A stretch of 64,000 nucleotides of DNA from Carya illinoinensis (GCF_018687715.1 NC_056760.1:4129501-4193500); one strand, 5' to 3'; positions 37,269-49,947 are shown, counted from the stretch's first letter. A program made the numbers and translations. The notes: generated from the sequence alone by a model not told the origin.

Positions 37269-37818
37269 TTCTTGATTTGTGTCTGTTTAAAAAAAAAAAA
37301 ATTCTCTTGGATTTGTGGGTTTCTCTGGTTCGGCGCACTCTAGGTTCAACTTTGGTGGATCCGACACTTTCTCCCATCTCTCGCTCGCAGCATTCGCTCC
37401 ATTCTCGGCTTTGGTCTGGTCTGGGTTCTTGCAGTTTTCGGTGTAGCAGTTGGTTCGGTTCTTTCTGTCGGCACCATCTGTAGTGTTTTCGGTTTGGGAT
37501 CTTGTTTCCGGCGTCCTCTGTGGTGGTTTCTGGTATGAGATCTTGTTTCAGCACCTCTATTGTTGCAGGGAGCATTTTGGCGCCTCTATTGTTTGTGCCT
37601 TTCGACAATTTTGGTTGCAGTCTGTGCTTCTTCTCGGCAATTTCAGCACTTTCTGATTTTGTGGGCTGAGTGAATCGGCATGGTCTATCCATTATTTGGA
37701 CTTTTTGCAGTCACATGTAGGGGATTATTGGTGTGCACATGTAGGTGCTTCTGTCGGCAGTAAGTGGGAGAGTGGGCAGGTATTTTTTTTTATTATACTT
37801 TCTCCTATTTACTGCATA

Positions 37819-40800
37819 ATGTCTTTTAAATCGTTTGCTGTGAAATTCACGGGTAAAAATTACTCTGCATGGAAATTTCAATTTCGTTTATTTGTTATGG
37901 GAAAAGAGTTGTGGGGTCATATAGATGGGAGTGCTCCCGCACCTCAAGATGTCGAGGTTTTGTCTAAATGACAAATTAAGGATGCTCGAGTTATGACTTG
38001 GATCCTTAGCTCGGTTGAGCCTCATCTTGTTCTAAATTTGAGGCCTTATAAAACTGCTGCTGATATGTGGAATTATCTCAATACGGTTTATAATAAAGAC
38101 AACTCTGCTAGGCGTTTTCAATTGGAGTATGAGATGGCTAATTTCATACAAGGAAGTCTCTCAATTGAGGAATATTTTTCTGGTTTTCAAACTCTTTGGG
38201 CTGACTATTCGGACATTGTTTATGCTAATGTTCCCGCTGCAGCTCTCTCTGCTATCCAAGCAGTGCATGCCACCAGCAAACGAGATCAATTCTTGATGAA
38301 ACTACGGCCTGACTTTGAAATTGCACAGTCTAATCTAATGAATCGTGCTCCTGTCCCATCTCTGGATGCTTGTTTGAGGAAACTTCTTCGTGAGGAGCAA
38401 CGTCTACTCACTCAAGCTTCCATGGCACATCAGGCTCCTGCTAGTGTACCTATTTCTGTGGCTTATGCAGCACAGGGGAGGCATAAGGAGAGAGACATGC
38501 ATGTTGTCCAGTGTTTTAGTTGTAAAGCTTTTGGTCATATTGCTCGGGATTGTCCCAAGAAGTTTTGTAACTACTGCAAGAAACAAGGTCATATCATCTC
38601 TGCTTGTCTCATTTGACCTGAACGGAAGCAGGGTACTGCTTTTCATACCTCCACTGGTGCCTCTAGTTCTGTTGCATTGCCTACTGCCTCGCCTGTTGTT
38701 CCTATTCCTGTTACTACAGCCTTAGCAAACCCGAACACACTCACTCCTGAAATGGTACAACAAATGATCATTTCTGCTTTTTCTGCTTTTGGGCTTTCAG
38801 GTAATCATCAAGTTTCTTCTACACCATGGTATTTTGACTCCGGAGCTTCTAATCATATGACCAATACCATTGGTCCCCTTTCTAATGTCCGAAATTATGA
38901 TGGAAATCTGAAAATTAACACGGCTGATGGTAGCTCTTTGCCTATCAGTGCTGTTGGTGATCTTTCCTCTTCCTTAACTGATGTTTTTGTGTCTCCTGCT
39001 CTCTCTATAAATCTTCTTTCTGTTGGTCAATTGGTTGATAATAATTGTAATGTCAATTTCTCTCGTTCTAGTTGTGTTGTGCAGGATCAAGTGTTCGGGA
39101 AGATGATCGCGAAGGGGCCTAAAGTGGGATGACTCTTTCCTCTCGATGTTTCTCCTTCCCCATCTATCCCTAGTTTTCCTTTACTTTCCTTTGCATGTAC
39201 TGCTGTTAGTCTTGGAAATAAGATGTGGCATAGACTTCTAGGCCACCCAAACTCAAATGGTTTACGTACTTTATTTAATTCTGGTTTATTAGGCAATAAA
39301 GCATGTTCTTCTCTTGATCTTTCTTTTGATTGTACAACATGCAAACTTGGCAAAAGTAAAGTTCTACCTTTTATTTCTCATGCATCTCGTGCCTCACAAT
39401 GTTTCGATATTATTCATAGTGATGTTTGGGGGATTGCATCTGTTGTTTCTCATGCGCATTATAAGTACTTTGTTACTTTTATTGATGATTTTAGTCGTTT
39501 TACATGGGTTTACTTTCTACAGGCTAAGGCAGAAGTTTTTTCAGTCTTTCAGCGCTTCCTTGCCCTTCTTGAGACTCAATTCTCTGCCAGCATCAAGATC
39601 TTGCGATCTGATTCTGGATGTGAATACATGTCTAATGAGTTTCAAACCTTTCTCCAAAGCAAAGGTATCATCTCTCAGCGTTCTTGTCCTTCAACACCGC
39701 AATAAAACGATGTTACTAAGAGGAAAAATCGTCATCTCCTTGATGTGGTAAGAACCCTTTTACTTGAATCATCTGTTCCTCCTCGGTTTTGGTGTGAAGT
39801 GCTTTCTACTTCAGTTCATTTGATCAATCGCTTACCATCTTTTACGCTAAATCATGTTTCTCCTTTCTTTAAGTTGTTTGGTCATTCTCCTTTATATTCT
39901 GATCTTCGTAACTTTGGCTGCGTTTGTTTTGTGCATCTTCCTACTCATGAACGACATAAACTTACTGCTCAATCTGTTAAGTGTGCCTTTCTTGGTTATG
40001 CTATCCCTCAAAAGGGTTATGTTTGTTATGATCCTCATGCTCGTCGTATACGGGTTTCTAGGAATGTGGTTTTCTTTGAAAATCAATATTTCTTTCCATC
40101 TCATTTTGAGCCGCCATCTGCATCTTTATCTCTTTTGCCTAATTTTTCTGATTCCCCAACAATTGTGGAAAGGTTTAAACCTGGTTTTGTGTATGGACGA
40201 CGTAGTAGACATGAATCTAGTTCCACTTCCTCAGTGCCCCCTCCCGATCATGACCCGACGCCTGATCCCGCTTCTGCTCCTGTTCCTGCTCCTACTTCCA
40301 CCACTCTTCGTCAGTTTACTCGTACTTCTCGACCCCCTGATTGGTATGGTTTCTATTCTCCTGTCTCTCTTATCACTACTTTATCCTCTATTTTCATTCC
40401 TTCTTGCTACAAACAGGCCATGGAACACGAGTGTTGGCAAAATGCAATGCAAATAGAACTTCAAGCACTTGAGGAGAATCACACTTGAGATATTGTTCCT
40501 TGTCCTCCTACAGTCACATCTATTGGGAGTAAATGGGTTTTCTCTGTAAAACTTTACTCTGATGGCTCTTTGGACCGGTACAAAGCTCGCCTTGTAGCTC
40601 TGGGTAACAAGCAAGAATACGGGGTTGATTACGAGGAAACATTTGCTCCTGTTGCCAAAATGACCACGGTTCAAACCGTCTTAGTTATTGCCGCTTCACA
40701 GTCGTGGCAACTGCATCAGATGGATGTGAAGAATGCATTTCTTCATGGTGATCTCCAATAGGAGATTTACATGAAGCTCCCCTCTAGTATGACTACTTCT

Positions 40801-41931
40801 TCTTCTCATGATGTACGTAAGCTACGATGTTCTCTATATGGGCTCAAGCAGGCGCCCCGGGCTTGATTTGAGAAGTTTCGCAGTACAATCCTTTCATTCA
40901 GTTTTACACAAAGTCAGTATGATTCTTCTATCTTCTTCCACGCATCTATGTCGGGTATAGTCATTCTCTTGGTTTATGTGGATGATATTATCATTACTGG
41001 CATTGACTGTGGTTTGATTACTAAGCTTCAGCAGTTGTTACATGCAACTTTTCATATGAAAGATCTTGGCCAGCTCACATATTTTTTAGGATTGGAAGTT
41101 CATCATCAGGCTAGTGGTATTTTCGTGAACCAGCATAAGTATATTCAAGATCTTATCACTTTGGCTAGTTTGGAGGACACTTCTTCTGTTGATACTCCTA
41201 TGGAGGTCAATGTCAAATACAGGAAAGATGAAGGGGACTTTCTGAATGATTATACTCTCTATCGGCGCTTGGTTGGGAGTCTTATCTACTTGACCACTAC
41301 TTGACCTGATATCTCCTATGCTGTTCATCAGGTTAGTCAGTTTATGTCTGCTCCTCGGCATCTCCATCTTGCTGCTGTTCGACGCATCATCCGCTATCTT
41401 CGAGGTTCACCTACTCGTGGGTTATTCTTTCCTACCGGCTCCTCACTTCAACTTGTTGCCTATAGTGATGATGATTGGGCTGGGTGTCCAGATACACGTC
41501 GATCTACTACGGGTTGGTGTATGTTTTTAGGTGATGCCTTAATTTCTTGGAGATGCAAGAAACAAGATCGTGTGTCTAAATCCTCTACTGAGGCAGAGTA
41601 TCGTGCTATGTCTACTACTTGTTCTGAAATTGTATGGCTACGCGGTCTTCTTGAGGAGCTTGGGTTTCTTCAGACTACTTCTACCCCTCTTCATGCTAAT
41701 AACACTAGTGCTATTCAGATTGCCACCAATCCCGTTTTCCATGAACGCACCAAGCACATTGAGGTTGATTGTCATTCTATTCGAGACACCTTGGAAAGTC
41801 GGGTGATATCTCTTCCTCACATCTCTTCTGATCTCCAAGTGGCTGATGTCTTCACCAAAGCTATGACTCGACAACGGCATCAATTTCTTGTTGGCAAATT
41901 GTTGCTAGTTGACTTACCATCATTAATTTGA
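37819..41931 (+). pseudogene. Copia-2 gag-pol, one frame with eight premature stops
   Basis: The frame from the ATG at 37819 to the TGA at 41929-41931 (1371 codons) contains all Copia domains in order. These are gag with two CCHC knuckles (CFSCKAFGHIARDC and CNYCKKQGHIISAC), protease (DSGASNH), GAG-pre-integrase (WHRLLGHPN), integrase (HSDVWG, DSGCEY), reverse transcriptase ([25 protein letters not shown]) and RNase H (SKSSTEAEYRA). Premature stops lie at 37969, 38614, 39130, 39703, 40486, 40759, 40864 and 41302. There is no frameshift. Most stops sit where Trp, Arg or Gln is conserved in the family, which fits C-to-T or G-to-A change. No functional product is expected. Confidence 0.92.
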
Positions 41932-41938
41932 GGGGGGA

Positions 41939-42162
41939 TGTTACCGTATACAATTAATTAGATGCTGTATAGATTGCTATTAGCTGTATATATTATGTTA
42001 CCATGTATAGATGTTGATTCTTAGGAATCAGTTAGACACTGTGTATGGCACGTACCTTTGTGTACAGATGGAATGAACGACATAAAGTGAATCCAATTGA
42101 ACACAGAATCATTTTCCAGAAATGTCTCTCAGTTTCTCTTGGATTTTCTGAGTATTTTGACA
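41939..42162 (+). repeat. Copia-2 3' LTR
   Basis: 224 bp, about 96% like 37029-37252. A purine tract lies directly upstream, and a 35-bp copy of the internal primer-binding region lies directly downstream. Confidence 0.92.
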
Positions 42163-42498
42163 TGGTATCAAGAGCAGGTTCTTGATTTGTGTCTGTTCGA
42201 ATAGACTCTCTTAAAAAAGAACTGCATGAGATGTTTCTTAATATCATGCCAATGGGTCAAAAAAAAAATTATTAGAAACTGTTCGATACCAGCAGTCGAC
42301 GATTAGTCATCTAAAGTCTTCAGTTTGAGACCGCTACTCTCTGTATTTAAAATCACTTTTATGAAAAGCAATTGAAAGAAATGAACAGACACAATTTGCT
42401 TCATCCTCGCTACAATGACTTGTTCAAAATTAATCATTCCCCGATACATAAAAAAAATAAAGAAATACTTGTGCAAAAAATTGTATATGTGTTGATAT

Positions 42499-43188
42499 TG
42501 TGTTTCACGGCCTGAGCAGTAACACGATGGCCCAGCATGGTTGCCTGTAACAAAGAAGGTAGAAGGAACTCTAGTGAGGTCCAGGGTCACTTCAATGCTA
42601 AAGTCAGTACAGAAGAAAGATAAGAGAGAGTCAATAAGAAGAAGAGTTCCCAGAGAGCCCCCTCTAGGCGGGATTAGGGTATTTATATCTGGCTCAGACT
42701 TGGTTGCCGACGAAGATCGTGGGATGTCAGGTCATGCTCAAGTCAAATCTGACACGAACCTCCTGTTATGGTAGTGTGTTAAGTTGAGGTCATGCCGTCT
42801 GACGGTGCCTCAAACAACATGGCATTGCATGTTCAGGCTCCCAGACATTCATTAAATGTAGTATGTTCCTGGCCTGGTGCGCCCACTACTTGACATGCCC
42901 AGCCACCTGGGCTCTGGGGGCCTACGCTAGTTTCATACTTTCTTGCAAGACTCGGTCGGTCTTTGAGATCCTAGGCGTTCACTACCTATGTGGGCTCTTC
43001 GACTAGATCGAGCTTGATGCTTGGGTCTCTCTAGAGGGCAGGCACGTCGTGTGCCTGACACACAACTTCTTGCTTCAGGCCCCTGGCTAGCTCTGGTTAC
43101 TTACTGCCTGATGGGTTTGAGGCCTTCTTACTCCTTGTGGCCTAATCCTGTTGAGCCAATGCCTTTCCTGGGAAGGGCCTCGGTCACA
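42499..43188. mobile_element. Candidate solo LTR (690 bp)
   Basis: The block is markedly richer in G and C than its flanks. It begins TGTGTTTCACGG and ends CGGTCACA, giving TG...CA ends with a TGTG/CACA inverted tip, and ATAT stands on both sides. GGTATTTATATCTGG at about 42678 could be its TATA region. It has no coding capacity. The assignment rests on composition and ends only; no second copy lies in the window. Confidence 0.4.
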
Positions 43189-43956
43189 ATATACATAAAT
43201 GAATCTGTATGTGCATAATTATAGAAATGCATGAGAGATCGATGGAGATAAAAAGAAAGAATGTGCGATTGGGATGTAATGAAATAGAAATATAGTGTGT
43301 GCCATATAGAGTTTAAAGACAAAAACAACTAGTATGTAAGACAGAGAGAGTAGCTTATTAGGGAAAGTGGCATCATAAAAAAAGATAAGAGATTGAACAA
43401 AGGAGAAAAGGGACCGAACTCATGGGAGGGGGTGTAAAAACCAAAAGTCAACACAAATTAATTAGTAGTTAAACATTTGCTAAGAACCAGATCATCACGA
43501 GGGTAATCATAAAACACCAAATTTGTTTAGAGCGATGTTATAGATGCAAAAGGATCTTACAAATTGACATGGTACACTATCAATGTGCCACATCTGTTTT
43601 TTTTTTTTCCCTCCCCTCCCTTTACCAATTTCTTTTCCAAACACTTGAGCCTAACGTTGTCGCAGCCTCTCAACGACGTTGCTCTCTCATCTCTAACAAG
43701 ATGGGAGACATCATCATCGTCACTCTCACTGATAGTTACACAATCTCTCTCGATCTCTCTCTTTGAAAAAAGAATATGTGAAGGGACGGGGGCAGTAGTT
43801 AGGGGGAGTTAAAGAAAGGAAAAAAAAAAGGATTTACATGACACACTAATACTGTATCGTGTCAATTTGTAGAATCCTCTTTTGTCTCTATGTTTTTAAG
43901 TTGTTTAACTTCGCAAACCCTCCTGTTAGCCTTTCTTTCCTTTCTATCTAAGGATG
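43189..43956. other. Intergenic DNA without recognised features
   Basis: Mixed-composition non-coding DNA. Short open frames here are not supported by any motif. Confidence 0.5.
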
Positions 43957-44250
43957 CTAGGGAAATGAGATGATATGAAAATTTTGTTAATAATAATGAG
44001 TTGATTTGTGAATAGCACTGAGATAGTTTAGGTTAAATATTTATTGTGTTTTAACAAATGAGAGAGAAAAAGTTACATAAAAAATATTATAAATTTTAAA
44101 TATTATTAAATTTTAATTTTTTTAAATAACATTTATTTTAAGATTTGAAAATTTTTAATTATTTTTTACTTGAAAGTTTGGAAATATTGTAATAATTTGT
44201 TTGAAAAAAATTAATAATTAATTTAAAAATATTTATATTTGTATAATATT
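43957..44250. repeat. MITE remnant (copy 4)
   Basis: GAAATGAGATGATATGAAAA, TTGTGAATAGCACTGAGATA and AGAGAGAAAAAGTTACATAA, then TATTATAAATTTTAAATATT, follow the same order as the MITE at 415-822. Both ends are worn. Confidence 0.5.
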
Positions 44251-44578
44251 TAAAAAATTCTGCTACGTGCAACTGAGGTGCAAAACTGTGGGAAATTGGC
44301 ATGCCACGTTAGCTAAACAAAAAAGAAGAAGAGCGAAACATAACACAGATGAAAACGAGAATAAGGAAGGGAAATTCAGATTTCAGAAGGTTTAGAATTC
44401 ACGTGAGTTTAGGAAGAAAAACTTTTCGATTTTGGGTCTGAAAGAAAGAAGAGATCACTATCGTCATTGTTGTCTTCGGGTCTGGAAGAGCTCTTCGTCG
44501 TCGTCTTCATGTAGGTGTCTCGTCCTTCTCTGCTCGCCTTCACGTGAACAAGTTGTAGCTCTCATCTTAGGTCCTACA

Positions 44579-44593
44579 TTTTTTTTTTTTTTT
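44579..44593 (-). other. Poly(A) tail of the RPT5 retropseudogene
   Basis: Fifteen T bases on the plus strand read as a poly(A) tail on the minus strand, about 260 bp downstream of the RPT5-like C-terminus. This marks the sequence as a reverse-transcribed mRNA copy. Confidence 0.75.
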
Positions 44594-44920
44594 GTCTACA
44601 AAAGGCAAGAATTTGAAGAAACTCAGGTCTAGGTCTTGTAAAAAGATAATGTCATAGCCAATTACATATTACAAAGAACGAGTGTACTCCCTTGAACAAG
44701 TTCTTATCTACTAGCTTTGCTTTCTTCCTGGCCAAGCTTGAACGATATAATATTCCAGAGCACATAATTTTGAAGACATAAACTTGTAAAATTGAAACGA
44801 ATCCTCTCCTAGTTTCCAGTCTAAGCATAGTAATTCCAAGCTTCATTTCTTCTTTGCCTAAACCTGAATTATATCTCCATTAAAATCTTCTCGGTTCACC
44901 TCAGTTGCATCCCGCCGGAG
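44594..44920 (-). pseudogene. RPT5: RPT5 (26S proteasome ATPase) retropseudogene, C-terminal and 3' UTR part
   Basis: From 44920 downward the minus strand encodes a recognisable RPT5 C-terminus (RRDATEVNREDFN, then DIIQV and AKKK), broken by TAG and TGA codons, followed by a 3' UTR-like stretch and a poly(A) tail at 44579. Codons continue exactly from 58749-59220 across the Copia-3 insertion once one copy of its 5-bp duplication is removed. It is intronless, which with the tail shows a processed copy. RPT5 is an AAA+ subunit of the 19S proteasome base; this copy is not functional. Confidence 0.88.
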
Positions 44921-45179
44921 TGTTGAGGAAATTTAATAATTTGAACGTTTGGGTTGTCCTAGTTTTTAGGAGTGCGGGTAAGTTTGTTTCAATTTATCTA
45001 GTCAATAGAAGTCTGTTTACCCAGTCAATAGGAGTTTGGTTTTAATTTTGGATAGTGCCTATTTTCATGTTACTTTCAGTTATGTATTAGCCTATTTATA
45101 GGCTGTTTGTTTATCAATGAAAAATTAGAAAAGTATATCCTCTGCTTTCTCTATAATCCTCTGCTTCCTACTGTTATCA
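44921..45179 (+). repeat. Copia-3 5' LTR
   Basis: 259 bp. It is longer than its partner, partly because an AGTCAATAGRAG-containing unit is duplicated near 45000-45030 and GCCTATTTATAGGC (palindromic, TATA-like) near 45087 is missing from the 3' LTR. Confidence 0.9.
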
Positions 45180-45225
45180 GTGGTACTAGAGCAGGTTGAG
45201 TTCCAAGGAGAGAAAAAGTGAAATT

Positions 45226-48200
45226 GATGGCTTCCGAAAGTTTTGTATAGCCAACCATTCCACACTTTGATGGTCACTATGACCATTGGAGCATGCTCAT
45301 GGAGAACTTCTTGAGGTCCAAAGAAGATTGGACGGTTGTTGTTTCTGGAGTAGCAGAACCAGCATCAGGTGTTATACTGGCAGATGCGCAAAAGACAGAG
45401 CTTAAAGGGCTGAATTTAAAGGATCTTAAAGCAAAGAATTATCTCTTCCAAGCTATTGATTGCTCAGTCTTAGAAACCATTCTTTGCAAAGACATAGCCA
45501 AGCATATTTGGGATTCTGTGAAGAAGTACCAAGATACAGCAATGGCTAAGAGGCAGTAGCTTCAAGCCTTTCATTCGGAGTTCAAAATACTTCGAATGAA
45601 GTCAGGAGAATCAGTTACAGACTATTTTTCAAGAACGATAGCAATCGTAAACAAGATGCGGATCTATGGCGACAAGACATAGAATGTTCTCATTGTTGAG
45701 AAGATTCTTCGATCCTTGACACCAAAATTTAATTTTGTTGTCTGTGCTATATAAGAAGCTAATGATGTTGGTTTACTGTCAATTGATGAGTTACAAAGTT
45801 CTTTGTTGGTTCATGAGCAAAAAATTAACCAACAAGAAAAAGAAGAACAAGTATTGAAGACCTTATCAGAAAATCACTCTACACCTAGTAGAGCTGATAG
45901 AGGACGAGGAAGAGGCAGGGGTCGAGGTAGAGGAGGCAAAAACAATAATGATCGTGGGAACCAACACCAAAATCATCATCATCAAGAGAATCAATTTCAT
46001 GGAAGAGGCAAAGGACATGGAGGCCACCACTCAACAACTTATAGATCAAAGTCAACAGACAAGTCCAATGTTAAATGTTTCAGATGTCATAGGTATGACC
46101 ATTATAAATCAAAATGTCAAACTGATTTGAATAAACAAAGTGAAGATCAAACTAACTTTGCAGAAAAGGAAGAACAAATTTCTCTTTTGATGGTGTGTCA
46201 CGTGAAGGAAGAAACTCAACAAAACATGTGGTATTTAGACACTGGCTGCAGCAACCACATGTGTGGAGAGAATGAGGCATTTTCTGACTTGGATGAATCT
46301 TTTCGCAGCTCTGTTAAGTTTGGTGACAACTCCAAAAATTCTGTTATGGGAAAAGGAAAGGTAACAATCCAAACTAAAGGAAATGCCACCCACACTATTG
46401 CTAATGTTCTTTTTGTGCCAGATTTAAAGACCAACTTGCTTAGTGTGGGTCAGTTACAAGAAAAATGATACAAGATTTTTATCAAAGATGGAGTATGTCA
46501 GATTCAAGACGCAAAGTTAGGCTTAATTGCTCAAGTTAAAATGACGGCAAATCGTATGTTCTCACTTTATCTCCACAACACAGCTCATTCATGCTTCTCG
46601 GCAAAATTAGAAGATAAGGCATGGCTATGGCACTTTCGCTATGGGCATCTGAATTTTGGCGGATTGAAAACACCACAACAAAAAAGCATGGTGACTAGGC
46701 TTCCTCAAATTACAGCTTCTTCTCAAGTTTGTGAAGAATGTATTGTTAGCAAACAACACCGTAATCAATTCCCACAAGGAAAATCTTGGAGAGCGAAGAA
46801 AGCATTGGAGCTTGTTCATTCCGACATTTGTGGGCCAATAACACCACATTCTAATGGAGGTAAAAGATATATAATTACCTTCATTGATGATTATAGTCGT
46901 AAGACTTGGGTTTATTTTTTGCAAGAAAAATCTGAAACCTTTGTAGCTTTTAAAAGCTATAAAGCTCTTGTTGAGAAAGAATTTGGAAACCCAATAAAAG
47001 TTATTCGCACGGATCGTGGTGGAGAATATAACTCACATGAATTTGTAAATTTTTGTGAGAACCATGGAATCAAGAGACAACTTACAGCAGGTTATACACC
47101 CCAACAAAATGGTGTATGCGAGAGGAAGAACCGCACTATTATGAATATGGTGCGAAGCCTTTTGACAACAAGTGGAATTCCAAAAATTTTCTGGCTTGAA
47201 GCAATTAATTGGAGCACTCATATATTGAACATAAGTCCCACACTTGCTGTTCAAAATATGATACTAGAGGAAGCATGGAGCGGAAGGAAACCTGCTATAG
47301 ATCATTTTCAGATTTTTGGGTGTATTGCCTATGCCCATATTCCAGATGAGAAGAGGAGGAAGCTAGACAACAAGGGATAAAAATGCATTTTTCTTGGTGT
47401 TAGTGATAAGTCAAAAGCTTATAAACTATACAATCCTAGCACCATAAAAATTGTCATCAGCCGTGATGTGGTATTTGATGAAAAATGCACCTGGTTATGG
47501 AATCAAAATGGTGTTAAAGAAAGTATTCCAGCAGATTTTGATGATGAGGAGAAATTGCAACAACCTATGGAAAATGAGCAAGAAGAGGAAGTCACTCAAA
47601 ATGTTCCAACTGATCAAAGCCCACTTGCAACTAAATCACAAAGGTCTCAACGTGTTCGAAGAAGACTAGCATGGATGATTGATTATGAGGTAACTGGAGT
47701 TGACCAAGGTGATGACCCACTTACACATTTTGCTCTATTTTTAGATTGTGATCCTACCATCTTTGAAGTGGCTGTCAAAGAACCAAAATGGAGAAAGGCT
47801 ATGGATGCTGAAATTATAGCCATTGAAAGAAATGATACATGGGAGCTATGTGATCTTCCAAAAGGGTAGAAGACAATTGGTGTAAAGTGAGTTTACAAGA
47901 CAAAGCTGAAGGAGAATGGTGAGGTTGAAAAGCACAAGGCATGCTTGGTAACTAAGGGCTACAAGCAGGAGTTTGGTGTTGATTATAAAGAAGTCGTTGC
48001 TCCGGTTGCAAGGCATGATACAATCATATTGGTGATTACTATGGCAGCTCAAAACTCATGGTCTATCTTCCAGTTGGATGTGAAATCAGCATTCCTCCAT
48101 GGAGATTTGAAAGAAGATGTATTTATCGATCAACCTCCTGGTTATGTAATGCTTGTCAATGAACATAAAGTGTATAAGTTAAAGAAAGCTCTATATGGAT

Positions 48201-48536
48201 TAAAATAAGCTCCACGGGCTTGGTATAATTGTATAGAAACTTATTTTTTGAAGGAAGGATTTCAAAAATACACTTTTTATAAAGACTGGAGATAGAGGAA
48301 AAATGCTCATTGTTTGCTTATATGTAGATGATTTAATCTACACTGGAAATAATACATCCATATTTGGAAGTTTTAAGAAATCCATGATGGTTAAATTTGA
48401 GATGTCTGATCTTGGCATGATGCATTATTTTCTTGGTATTGAAGTGATGCAGTCTTCTACTGGAATTTTTATTTCTCAAAAGAAGTATGTGAGAGAAATC
48501 TTGGATAGGTTTCAGATGAATGATTGTAATCCTATA
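45226..48536 (+). pseudogene. Copia-3 gag-pol, 5' part up to the nested insertion
   Basis: The frame begins at the ATG at 45226. It holds gag with an Arg/Gly-rich stretch and a CCHC knuckle (CFRCHRYDHYKSKC), protease (DTGCSNHMCG), GAG-pre-integrase, integrase (HSDICGP, DRGGEY, TPQQNGVCERKNRT) and reverse transcriptase (DVKSAFLHGD, LYVDDLIY). Stops occur at 45250, 45557, 45680, 45753, 46466, 47378, 47866, 47888 and 48206, and one frameshift lies between 48208 and 48303. The reverse transcriptase is cut at 48536 by the SIRE-like element and resumes at 57775. Confidence 0.88.
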
Positions 48537-49933
48537 TGTTGAACCCAAGGTTTCAAGTTTCATGTGATTATAAATCTACACATGGATTTTGATGATAACA
48601 AATGAATTCAAAAAATAAAGGAGTTTTAAGCTCAAGTTGTTCACACAATGGAATCAAGCACATCAAAGAACCAAGCATGAGCAAGAAGGAAACAAGTTCA
48701 CATTAAAGTCATAGAGTAATGTTGTAAATCTCTTAAAATTCGAAATTAGGATTAATACTCAAAATTAATATTTTATCATAAAGCATTAAAATACATTTTC
48801 CACATGTGCATGAATATTTTTGAAAATTAAATTTGAAAATTTTGAAAGATGATTGATTGTCATCTTTTACATGTGCATGCCTTGATTAAAGGGTTGAACT
48901 TTGAAAATATTAAAGATGATTGATTGTCATCTTTCACATATGCATGTTTTATTTGAATATTTTTAAAAGTGATTGATGCTTTTTTAGACTTATACAAAAG
49001 GTAGATGATTTTGTTTGAAAAATTTGAAAAGTAAAGTGTGCTCATTTTGTCATATACAAAAAGTAAAAGATTAGGTTTGAATTTTTTGAAAAGGAAAGTG
49101 TGCTCCTTTTGTCATATGCAAAAAATAAAAGATTAGGTTTGAATTTTTTGAAAAGGAAAGTGTGTTCATTTTATCATATGCCAAAAGTAAAAGATTAGCT
49201 TTGATTTTTTTGAAAAAGTGAATGATATTATCTTTGACAATTGAAAAAGAAGAACTTTTTATTTGAATTTTTTGAAAAAGTGAATGATTTTGTCTTTGAC
49301 ATATGAATCTTTTTAAATTTGAATATGAAGTCTCATATGCCTATAAATAGATCATTTGAGAGCTTCACATTTACAACATCAAAAGCATACAATATTCATT
49401 CAAAGCTTTCATTCTCTCTTCTCTAAGCATTGAGCCTTAATCCTTGTTCATTTTGAGAGATATAGTTTGCGTTGTATTGTTCTTATTTCACTCATTGAGG
49501 AGTGTTTTCTGATAACCTACCCACTATCAGCTTTTGTTTCAGAAAAAGGATGTGTATAACCCTTGTGCGTGTAGAAAGTATTCTATACGGGGAATAGTTG
49601 AATCACCACTTGTAAGGTGATTGCAAGTGTAGAAGGTGTTCTACACTGATCCTTTGTAGCGTTGTTATTCAAAGGTGTAATAGGTTTCTATCTCCACCTA
49701 AAGGAGGTTGAATAGTGAATTTGGGAATCCTCAAGGGGTAGCTTGAGGCGAGGACATAGGCAGTGGGGCCGAACCTCGTTAACATACTGAGTTTGCTTCT
49801 CTCTTACCCTTATTCTTTATATTTATTGTTATTTCATATTTTATTTATATTTTATATTATATATTTGATTTATAATTGTTATTTTTTTAATACAACTCAA
49901 TTCACCCCTCTTGTGTTAGTCATCTGGGTAACA
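48537..49933 (+). repeat. Copia-4 5' LTR with internal tandem repeats
   Basis: 1397 bp. At about 49020-49210 it contains roughly three units of ~61 bp (GAAAAGGAAAGTGTGCTC, then GTCATATGCAAAAAGTAAAA, then GATTAGGTTTGA). Other parts align closely with 56465-57769. Confidence 0.92.
49341..49350 (+). promoter_or_regulatory. TATA element of the Copia-4 5' LTR
   Basis: CTATAAATAG, a strong TATA match, is also present in the 3' LTR at 57176-57185. Transcription would start about 30 bp downstream. Inferred from sequence only. Confidence 0.6.
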
Positions 49934-49935
49934 AT

Positions 49936-49947
49936 TGGTATCAGAGC
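49936..49947 (+). other. Copia-4 primer-binding site
   Basis: TGGTATCAGAGC, complementary to plant initiator tRNA-Met, lies two bases inside the 5' LTR. Confidence 0.9.

Larger units (their letters stand above)
37029..42162 (+). mobile_element. Copia LTR retrotransposon (Copia-2), degenerate
   Basis: LTRs of 224 bp each (37029-37252 and 41939-42162), TGTTACCG...TTTTGACA, differ at about eight sites. The primer-binding site TGGTATCAAGAGC follows the 5' LTR directly and a G-rich purine tract (GAGGGGGGA) precedes the 3' LTR. One reading frame (37819-41931) covers gag, protease, integrase, RT and RNase H. No 5-bp duplication flanks the unit; instead 35 bases identical to the internal start (37253-37287) recur just after the 3' LTR (42163-42197), suggesting recombination or a truncated second copy. 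Confidence 0.93.

Noticed and set aside
37187..37692. Small open frames just inside the Copia-2 5' LTR
   Set aside because: This is the untranslated leader before gag; the frames lack motifs and overlap on both strands.
44268..44912. Inverted pair TGCAACTGAGGTG / CACCTCAGTTGCA suggesting a 640-bp MITE
   Set aside because: The right-hand copy is part of the RPT5-like coding sequence (codons for Asp-Ala-Thr-Glu-Val) and the enclosed DNA is the pseudogene's 3' UTR and poly(A) tail, so the match is most likely coincidental.
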